A stretch of 61,787 nt of DNA, from NCBI GenBank assembly GCA_024642205.1, contig JAHEBQ010000037.1, positions 1-61,787 of the forward strand, written 5' to 3'. Shown in pieces: positions 56,408 through 61,787 of this stretch. Numbering within the stretch: the first letter of the stretch is position 1; each line of letters starts with the position of its first letter. The position numbers and the translations under genes were made by a program. The DNA is from Planctomycetaceae bacterium (GTDB taxonomy: Bacteria; Planctomycetota; Planctomycetia; Pirellulales; Pirellulaceae). The notes below the pieces were generated by a model. It worked only from the letters and a program-made list of their open reading frames with translations. It searched no databases and had not been told where the DNA came from.

Positions 56408-57796
56408 TCACTGCGTTGCCGCCTGCATCCAATCGATGAATCGCGTTTTTAAATCCTGATAAACGTCAGGGTGTTGTTTTGCCAGATCATTCTTCTCGCC
56501 GATATCCTCTGCCAGATTGTACAGTTCAAAATCAGTAGATCTGGCGACTCTGACAGCGCTGTCAAATTTGCCGTTGTGATTTGGCATTTCTGCCACCAGT
56601 TTCCAGTCGCCATGCAGCGCGCCGCTCTTGCCATAGAGTTCCCAGAACAGGTAGCGGTCTGGCAGTTGTTTACCGCCACCCGAACGCAAGTGATCCAGCA
56701 GTGAAATGCCACTGACCGCGTAATGCGCATTCTTCGCAGGCACTTTGATCGTTGCTGCCTCAAGGATTGTTGAAAACAGATCAAAGTGCATTGCATCGGC
56801 ATTGCTGACGATACCTGACGGGATCACGCCCGGCCATTTCATCACGGCAGGCACACGAATACCGCCTTCGTATGTCTGCCCCTTGCCGCCGCGCAGTGGA
56901 CCGTTGTTGGAAGGGTATTTGTCAAGAATACCGCCGTTGTCGGACAGGTAGATCACGAATGTGTTTTCTGCGATTCCCAGATTTTCCAGTGTCCTGAGGA
57001 TATCTCCCACACGGGCATCGGCGTGGCTCATCACGGCATTGTAATCTCGGCGGGGCTGCTCGATGCCCTTCGCCGCATACCGTTCCAGCCATTCAGGCTT
57101 GCCGGAGTCTCTGGATGTCGTGGCGTTGTGAAGCGGGCCATGCACCGCATTAAACGGCACGTAGCAAAAAAACGGTTTGTCATGATGCTCTTGAATAAAC
57201 GCGATCGCGTGATCAGCAAACAGATCGGTCGTGTGTTTGTAATGGGTGAAGGGTGTGCCGTTGTGCAATACGCGTGTGTGCCTTGACATCCAGTAGGGAT
57301 GTGCCCCACCCAGAAATCCGGTAAACGTGTCAAACCCACGGGAAAGAGGCAGATTCTTGCGATCGTATCCCAGATGCCACTTGCCAAACATGCCGGTGGC
57401 GTAACCTGCCTCCTTCAAAAACTGGGGCAGCATTTTGACATCATCTTTGATGCGCCGGACGGCGGGATCCCAGCCGTCTGCCGGAGGATCGTCGCGCTTC
57501 GACTTGGTGCCCGGCCCTCGCCACATGCCGTTTTCAAGGCTGTACAAACCCGTCATAAAACTGGAACGGGACGGTGCACACAACGGATTGACACGGAACC
57601 GGGTAAAACGCACGCCCGCGCTGGCAACGGCGTCCATCACCGGTGTCTGAACGTCAGTTTCCCAGTAACTGCTTGCATCGCCATACCCCTGGTCATCACT
57701 GACGATCAACAGAATATTCGGCTGATCGGCTGCGCTGATCTGTGCGATCGCAGCAAATAAGAAAAAACATAGCCGGAAACAGGTCTTGGATTGCAT
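56408..57796 (-). CDS. Arylsulfatase-type sulfatase
   Basis: This 462-residue exported sulfatase has a signal peptide (residues about 4-23). Metal ligands are in IVSDDQGYGD (Asp34, Asp35). The sulfatase signature CAPSR begins at Cys73, which would be oxidised to formylglycine. MFGKWHLGY near 127 and a later LSDNGG motif (Asp/Asn) complete the active site. Planctomycetes use many such enzymes against sulfated algal polysaccharides. The substrate is not evident. The start at 57796 gives the signal peptide; the frame opens at 57907. No anaerobic or aerobic sulfatase-maturating enzyme is adjacent. Confidence 0.92.
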   Translation of the reverse strand: MQSKTCFRLCFFLFAAIAQISAADQPNILLIVSDDQGYGDASSYWETDVQTPVMDAVASAGVRFTRFRVNPLCAPSRSSFMTGLYSLENGMWRGPGTKSKRDDPPADGWDPAVRRIKDDVKMLPQFLKEAGYATGMFGKWHLGYDRKNLPLSRGFDTFTGFLGGAHPYWMSRHTRVLHNGTPFTHYKHTTDLFADHAIAFIQEHHDKPFFCYVPFNAVHGPLHNATTSRDSGKPEWLERYAAKGIEQPRRDYNAVMSHADARVGDILRTLENLGIAENTFVIYLSDNGGILDKYPSNNGPLRGGKGQTYEGGIRVPAVMKWPGVIPSGIVSNADAMHFDLFSTILEAATIKVPAKNAHYAVSGISLLDHLRSGGGKQLPDRYLFWELYGKSGALHGDWKLVAEMPNHNGKFDSAVRVARSTDFELYNLAEDIGEKNDLAKQHPDVYQDLKTRFIDWMQAATQ

Positions 57797-58167
57797 TTTG
57801 TTCTGGATGATCTCTCTGGTCGATTTTGTGCCTGTCCGGATGTTAACATCCTGCCCGAGTCTTCGATGCGCAGAACAACAGAAATCCTTTTTTGAGAACA
57901 TGGTCAAACAAGTCAGCCTTCGCCATGCCCATCAAATACATGGCCTTGGGAGCAAATCGGCCGACAGATTTTCAGCCGAATATGGATTATTCTCACTTCT
58001 ACCGATACGCAATTCGAATCGTCCCATATTACTACCGTTTTTTCGGATCGACGCAACTTTCTGTCACACCGTGTTTGCATCGTCCGCGCTGCGGATTCTC
58101 TCATCGACGATTTGGTCACGTCGATCAACGAATCCATCGCGGGCGAAACAAATCGGGTCCGTCGGAC
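57797..58167. other. Intergenic region, nothing recognised
   Basis: These 371 bases between the sulfatase start and the ABC-2 permease stop contain no supported gene, hairpin or repeat. The sulfatase promoter should lie in its first part. Confidence 0.5.
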
Positions 58168-59934
58168 CTACGCCAGATCACGATCTTCGAACAATACAAG
58201 TGCCAACAGCATTGCCATTGAACCGTAGAGCGCCGTATAGATGATCGACCAACCGATGTAGGACATCGGGACCGGCGAATTCGTGTTAATCGCGGCTTGA
58301 ACATCGAAGTGATTCAATACGGGGAACACGATCGCGATCAACTGGCCGAAGACAACCACGGGCTCGAATGCGGCAAAAGACGACTGCACCAGGAGCGGCG
58401 TCAGATGTCCCAAAACATATACCGAAAAGCAGATCAAAAAATTCGCAAGGATGCCAAACCGGGTTGAGATGGCCACACAGATTGCAACAAAGATCAATAC
58501 CTCAAGGAAACACAGGAACACACCTGGAATCACGTAGTACGCTTCCTGGAAACACTGCGGCCATTCACAGAGTCCTTTGGACGCCTCTTGATAATCGTAA
58601 ATTGGTTTGTACGAAGTCCAGACGAAAAACCACAAGCCGAGCACAATGAACATTACTGCGATCGCCATCGCAATACCGGTAAACTTGCCTAGAATAAACT
58701 GCCGACGGCCAACCGGCTTGGACAATACCGTCAACGCAGTCCGCCCTTCAATCTCTTCGGCAACCGACTTGCTGGCCGCCCAAATTGCCAGGAAAATGGC
58801 CAGCACCCGGATCAGGGTCAGTCCCGAATCCTTGTACATCTTGATGTCCTCGCCAAACGTATTGTACGGAACATAGATTGATCCGACGATAAAGAGGCCG
58901 CCAAGAATCATCACCAGCAAGAAAAGTGGCTGGTTAACTTCTGTTTTAAATGTCGAGTGGGCAATCGCATAAACTTTCGGGCACATCGTCGCCAGGATGA
59001 GATATAACAAGTAGGTTACGACCACAAGGATCGCAATCCCCGGAATTGCACTGACTTCCTGATAGATCGGAGCAATCGCCCACGTAAGCTTGACGTTGGC
59101 GACAGATTCCGAATTGCCGGTATTTCGAAAGTACAGACTTTCAACCGCTTCCAACGGGATCGGCCCTCGACCATCGAGTCGTTGCCGAATCATTATGGGC
59201 TCGTCTCTGGCCGGCAGATCCATGATGTAAGCCGCGGGCAGATCCTTGTCCATCGGTGCTGCCGCCATTTCCAATCGACGATTGGACTGGACGGTCACAA
59301 ACTGAAGCTCCTGTCCATCAAAATTCACTTCGACCGGCGTACCCGAGTCATTTTCATTGACTCCGGGAAGCTGAAATTCCTGTTCGAACACTCCCGTGAA
59401 CGGAAGTCGCTTCAGGGAATCCACCAACTCCATCGGAGCATCCACGAACTTGATCAGTCCAAATCCGTTGAATTGCGCGAGAACCAAACCCAGAATCGCA
59501 AACACGGTCATTGCGATGCAGACCTTGTTGACCCAACCCAGGAATCCCTCTTGAAATAATCCCCAGGTTTCGCCGATCATTCGGCGGGCAACGAGGTTCC
59601 AGACACCAAATCCAATCAACATGCAGAACAACACGGCGAAACCCATTGGCATGGCAAACGCTGAATCGAAGATTCTGGCCCCCACGCGCCAATAAAAGAA
59701 ACCCAACAGCAAACCCAGGTAGACCAACCCGGACAGCAGACCAAGGCCAATCCTGAGCCCCGGTTTTTCGGTAACCGAGTTGATTCCAGTGATTCGCTGG
59801 CAGACAACGATTTTCAGCATCATCAACAATACAAGCGCAAACCCGATGGCGACACCGAGCGAGATAATCCAAACCGGAGTCAGCCAGTTGGTAACTTTGA
59901 TACTTTGAGCAAGCAAAAATGGGACAGAAGTCAT
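58168..59934 (-). CDS. ABC-2-type transporter permease
   Basis: This is a 588-residue membrane protein with at least 10 hydrophobic segments: four near the N-terminus, then a soluble insertion (about 180-290) and another six or more. The stretch EEIEGRTALTVLSKPVGRRQ near 392 is the conserved coupling region of ABC-2 permeases, as in NosY-like and exporter families. The substrate is unknown. The cognate ATPase gene is not adjacent in this window. The 72 bases between its start and the stop of the small cysteine-rich gene hold nothing seen. Confidence 0.85.
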   Translation of the reverse strand: MTSVPFLLAQSIKVTNWLTPVWIISLGVAIGFALVLLMMLKIVVCQRITGINSVTEKPGLRIGLGLLSGLVYLGLLLGFFYWRVGARIFDSAFAMPMGFAVLFCMLIGFGVWNLVARRMIGETWGLFQEGFLGWVNKVCIAMTVFAILGLVLAQFNGFGLIKFVDAPMELVDSLKRLPFTGVFEQEFQLPGVNENDSGTPVEVNFDGQELQFVTVQSNRRLEMAAAPMDKDLPAAYIMDLPARDEPIMIRQRLDGRGPIPLEAVESLYFRNTGNSESVANVKLTWAIAPIYQEVSAIPGIAILVVVTYLLYLILATMCPKVYAIAHSTFKTEVNQPLFLLVMILGGLFIVGSIYVPYNTFGEDIKMYKDSGLTLIRVLAIFLAIWAASKSVAEEIEGRTALTVLSKPVGRRQFILGKFTGIAMAIAVMFIVLGLWFFVWTSYKPIYDYQEASKGLCEWPQCFQEAYYVIPGVFLCFLEVLIFVAICVAISTRFGILANFLICFSVYVLGHLTPLLVQSSFAAFEPVVVFGQLIAIVFPVLNHFDVQAAINTNSPVPMSYIGWSIIYTALYGSMAMLLALVLFEDRDLA

Positions 59935-60006
59935 ACTTAGATCGTCTTATTCTGGAATGGCCATCGTCGAACCAGGCGCGGGCTTAGGCAAAAGCCGATT
60001 GATATC

Positions 60007-60120
60007 CTAGTAGTTACGCCCATTATGCTCGTAATGTTCAGATTCTTCAAAGGGACAGCCTGAACAGTTTCCCGGACACTGGCAGGCCGGTGGTCGCTGA
60101 TTCCGAATAGGCTGATTCAA
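60007..60120 (-). CDS. Small cysteine-rich protein (37 aa), coupled to acylphosphatase
   Basis: This short frame begins with TTG at 60120, overlapping the acylphosphatase stop codon by two bases (TTGA). It encodes 37 residues with four cysteines in a C-x-C-x3-C-x2-C pattern (ACQCPGNCSGCPF), then an acidic and histidine-bearing tail (EESEHYEHNGRNY) ending at TAG. The cysteine spacing suggests metal or Fe-S/zinc binding. No family was recognised. The coupling and the coding-like composition support a real gene. Confidence 0.5.
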   Translation of the reverse strand: MNQPIRNQRPPACQCPGNCSGCPFEESEHYEHNGRNY

Positions 60121-60443
60121 GGGATAATTTCGAAGCTGGAAAACTCACCTGTCGCGGGCAGATCGCGTTTCTCGACTTGCGTCACCGAGCCGTGGGTCGA
60201 CTCGCAAACCTCACGAATAAAGCGTTCAATCGCCTCCGACTCGCCTTCCAGGACCATCTTGACCCGACGGTCCGGCAGATTTTGCACGGTGCCGACGACA
60301 TCGATCGAACGCGACAACTGCCGCGCCGTATAACGAAATCCGACGCCCTGGACGTGACCGGAAATTAAAACTTCGATTCTTTTGAAAGCTCTGCCTCGTC
60401 GACGATTTTTCGTTCCAAAACTCCGATTATTCCCAGACAGCAT
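60117..60443 (-). CDS. acyP: Acylphosphatase
   Basis: This is a small hydrolase of about 108 residues for the carboxyl-phosphate bond of acylphosphates. The core starts near residue 23: ISGHVQGVGFRYTARQLSR carries the active-site loop and the catalytic arginine, and GTVQNLPDRRVKMVLEGESE holds the catalytic asparagine. The C-terminal SSFEIIP is standard. Up to 20 N-terminal residues precede the family start; ATG at 60443 was chosen, with no better start seen. A terminator-like hairpin lies 41-77 bases upstream of the start. Confidence 0.9.
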   Translation of the reverse strand: MLSGNNRSFGTKNRRRGRAFKRIEVLISGHVQGVGFRYTARQLSRSIDVVGTVQNLPDRRVKMVLEGESEAIERFIREVCESTHGSVTQVEKRDLPATGEFSSFEIIP

Positions 60444-60483
60444 ACAACCGACCCAGCCACTTCGCGCCATCCGGATTTACCGA

Positions 60484-60520
60484 TAAAAAAACCCCGTCGG
60501 TTGAAACCAACACGACGGGG
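60484..60520 (-). terminator. Rho-independent terminator upstream of acylphosphatase, minus strand
   Basis: An 8-bp GC-rich stem (60492-60499 with 60513-60520), extended by three inner pairs, is followed on the minus strand by a seven-base T-run (60484-60491 read as A on the plus strand). No minus-strand gene ends shortly upstream, so it terminates either a short RNA or the acylphosphatase leader. Confidence 0.75.
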
Positions 60521-60562
60521 CCGGAACAGAAAAGAGGCCGAATGGAATCGGTCCAAAAATAA
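60484..60562 (-). ncRNA. Candidate short RNA with own promoter and terminator
   Basis: A minus-strand sigma70-like promoter (-35 TGGACA, -10 TATCAT, 16 bases apart, at 60596-60569) would start transcription near 60562. Transcription would stop at the hairpin ending at 60484, giving an RNA of about 79 bases. Equally it could be a leader that attenuates the acylphosphatase gene. No known RNA family is recognised. Confidence 0.35.
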
Positions 60563-60568
60563 TCGTCG

Positions 60569-60596
60569 ATGATACCAGTCTTCGAGGTATTGTCCA
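60569..60596 (-). promoter_or_regulatory. Sigma70-like promoter candidate
   Basis: Read on the minus strand, TGGACA (60596-60591) and TATCAT (60574-60569) differ from the consensus hexamers by one base each and are 16 bases apart. It lies between the divergent acylphosphatase and inositol monophosphatase genes. Confidence 0.4.
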
Positions 60597-60666
60597 GAAA
60601 ATTCCGCGGACCTGATCGAGGTTTTTCCCCCTGCGATTTTCACGAACAAGGTTGAATCAAATTCCG

Positions 60667-61464
60667 ATGGAACCTACGAATCAAGAACTCGCCGAGTTTT
60701 CTGCGGCCAGCCGCGAGGCAGCCCGATTGGGAGGCGAGGTATTGCTCAAATGGCTGGGTAAAATCACGGTTCGAGAAAAAGGGTTTCGCGACCTCGTGAC
60801 CCAAGCCGATTTTGAATCCCAATCCGTGATTCGTGATTTCCTGACACAGGAGTTTCCCCGGCACCGTTTCGTCGGCGAGGAGTCGCAACCCGCGGAGGGC
60901 ATTCGGCCTGCCTCGGATTTTTGCTGGATCGTTGACCCCTTGGATGGCACGACGAATTTCGTCCACGAACTCCGTTCGTTCTCGGTTTCGGTTGCGCTGT
61001 GCAAACATGACTCGGCGATTGTCGGGACCGTCCTCGACCCCGTTCTCGCTGAGTGTTACGCCGCGATCCGAGGGCAGGGGGCGACCCTCAATAATCAGCC
61101 GATTCGGACCAGTAACTGCAACCAGATTGCCAAGTCGCTCTTTGTTGTCAGTTTTGCGCGCGGCACAAAACGTGACGATCCGGACGTGACTCGTTTTCTC
61201 AATGTACTCGAACAGGCCGGCAGCACCCGGAGGCTGGGATCCGCCGCGCTCAACCTCTGTTTTGTGGCTTGTGGACGCGTCGACGGATATTGGGCCACCA
61301 GCCTCTCCAAGTGGGATGTTGCGGCAGGCTGGCTGATCGCGACAGAGGCCGGCGCGACCCTGGCCGATTTTACCGGAGCGCCTCTCACGCTGGAGCGCCC
61401 CCATTTCTGTATCACAGCAACGCCCGAACTTTTCGCGCAGGCCAAACCATTGCTGGAAGTCTGA
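60667..61464 (+). CDS. Inositol monophosphatase-family protein
   Basis: This 265-residue Mg-dependent phosphatase of the IMPase/FBPase superfamily has the metal motif around VDPLDGTTNFVHEL near 89-102 and GEES near 73. The C-terminal WDVAAGWLIATEAGA near 218 is the second metal site. Substrates may be inositol phosphate, fructose bisphosphate or 3'-phosphoadenosine 5'-phosphate; none can be fixed from sequence. A PAP phosphatase role would suit the sulfotransferase elsewhere in the window but is not shown. ATG at 60667 is preferred to TTG at 60652. Confidence 0.93.
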   Translation: MEPTNQELAEFSAASREAARLGGEVLLKWLGKITVREKGFRDLVTQADFESQSVIRDFLTQEFPRHRFVGEESQPAEGIRPASDFCWIVDPLDGTTNFVHELRSFSVSVALCKHDSAIVGTVLDPVLAECYAAIRGQGATLNNQPIRTSNCNQIAKSLFVVSFARGTKRDDPDVTRFLNVLEQAGSTRRLGSAALNLCFVACGRVDGYWATSLSKWDVAAGWLIATEAGATLADFTGAPLTLERPHFCITATPELFAQAKPLLEV

Positions 61465-61697
61465 ATCGTTGCACCTTTCTCGCAATCGCCGGGATGCCCC
61501 ATCCGCTATCGGCCAATCGGTGGGAAGCGAAACTCTCAGAAATTATGGTTGAGTGCGTGTGCAACAACAAACCGGAAAACACACGGAACGACCGGAAAAT
61601 CAATCGCCAGAGCAAAAAAAAGACGGCATACCCAAGGACCGAATTTCGGCCATCGTTATCTGCCGCCACGGATTGTCGCAAACCAATCAACCGAAGA

Positions 61698-61787
61698 TTA
61701 TCCTGCATCGGTTTTTCGCTTGGCCTCCTCCGCCTGTTTCCTTCTCGCTTCGTTCGCGTCATTGATTTTCTTGGCATGAGCCAGAAC
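61698..61787 (-). CDS. C-terminal fragment of a gene running off the window
   Basis: The minus strand is open from the window edge to a TAA at 61698-61700, giving the last 29 residues of an unknown protein, rich in Lys, Ala and Glu (for example NDANEARRKQAEEAKRK). The composition looks coding and coiled-coil-like. Most of the gene lies beyond the edge, so identity cannot be judged. The 233 bases before it (61465-61697) hold nothing recognised. Confidence 0.5.
   Translation of the reverse strand, partial: VLAHAKKINDANEARRKQAEEAKRKTDAG

Noticed and set aside
60365..60649. A 94-residue minus-strand frame through the terminator upstream of acylphosphatase
   Set aside because: It reads across a hairpin and T-run and overlaps the acylphosphatase gene out of frame; no domain is visible.
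60640..61485. A 281-residue minus-strand frame opposite the inositol monophosphatase gene
   Set aside because: It is the antisense shadow of a gene with complete IMPase motifs; the minus-strand protein shows no recognisable domain.
61412..61777. A 121-residue minus-strand frame at the window end
   Set aside because: It overlaps the IMPase end, and its composition looks like a shadow. The short open frame ending at 61698 is the more likely minus-strand gene end.

Overview
The window looks like chromosome from a planctomycete, most likely a Pirellulaceae-type marine or freshwater lineage. The base composition is moderate in GC. The gene set combines a diderm lipid A pathway (lpxC, lpxA, Skp/OmpH) with features typical of planctomycetes: a Tat-exported Gfo/Idh/MocA oxidoreductase, a DUF1570 zincin, a PEP-CTERM protein, a formylglycine sulfatase, a SHD1-like secreted protein and several large low-complexity secreted proteins. 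No rRNA, tRNA, insertion sequence, prophage or CRISPR array was seen. Genus-level placement is inference.

Layout. 1-5.9 kb: an exopolysaccharide BY-kinase with a structured leader, a HEAT-repeat lipoprotein, a DacZ-type diadenylate cyclase, NAD(P)H-hydrate epimerase and a FmdB zinc ribbon. 6.0-7.1 kb: tryptophan 2,3-dioxygenase. 7.5-16.4 kb: a nearly complete reductive pyrimidine catabolism cluster. It holds a yeast-Fcy1-like cytosine deaminase, PreA-type dihydropyrimidine dehydrogenase, dihydropyrimidinase, beta-ureidopropionase, a class III aminotransferase, methylmalonate/malonate semialdehyde dehydrogenase and an NCS2 permease. Together these would take cytosine or uracil to acetyl-CoA. 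16.5-22 kb: Gfo/Idh/MocA protein, DUF1570 zincin, ABC permease and a secreted hypothetical protein.

22-31 kb: a minus-strand isoprenoid, NAD and DNA-repair block (xseA ... xseB-ispA-dxs-nadK). It is split by a sulfotransferase / methyltransferase-Trm112 / GSCFA cassette lying between the two exonuclease VII subunit genes. 31-37 kb: guaB and two large secreted proteins. 37-40.7 kb: kynurenine formamidase, kynureninase and kynurenine 3-monooxygenase, which with the dioxygenase at 6 kb cover tryptophan to 3-hydroxyanthranilate. 41-45 kb: ABM monooxygenase, compact amidohydrolase, acyl-CoA thioesterase, cysS. 45-49 kb: a glycolipid-like set (GT-C-like membrane protein, family 2 glycosyltransferase, flippase-like protein).

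49-54.5 kb: the lipid A operon, Skp-lpxC-lpxA followed by a Gfo/Idh dehydrogenase that overlaps lpxA by four bases, the arrangement expected for a GnnA-like enzyme. 54.5-58 kb: a gene-poor stretch with a PEP-CTERM protein, two decayed remnants and a sulfatase. 58-61.8 kb: ABC-2 permease, a 37-residue cysteine-rich protein coupled to acylphosphatase, a candidate short RNA with its own promoter and terminator, an inositol monophosphatase-family protein, and the end of a gene running off the window.

No wholly new system is proven here. The best leads are the cassette inside the exonuclease VII locus, the GnnA-like gene in the lipid A operon, the cytosine-to-acetyl-CoA cluster with an Fe-S-less PreA, the coupled small cysteine-rich protein, and several strong intergenic stem-loops.
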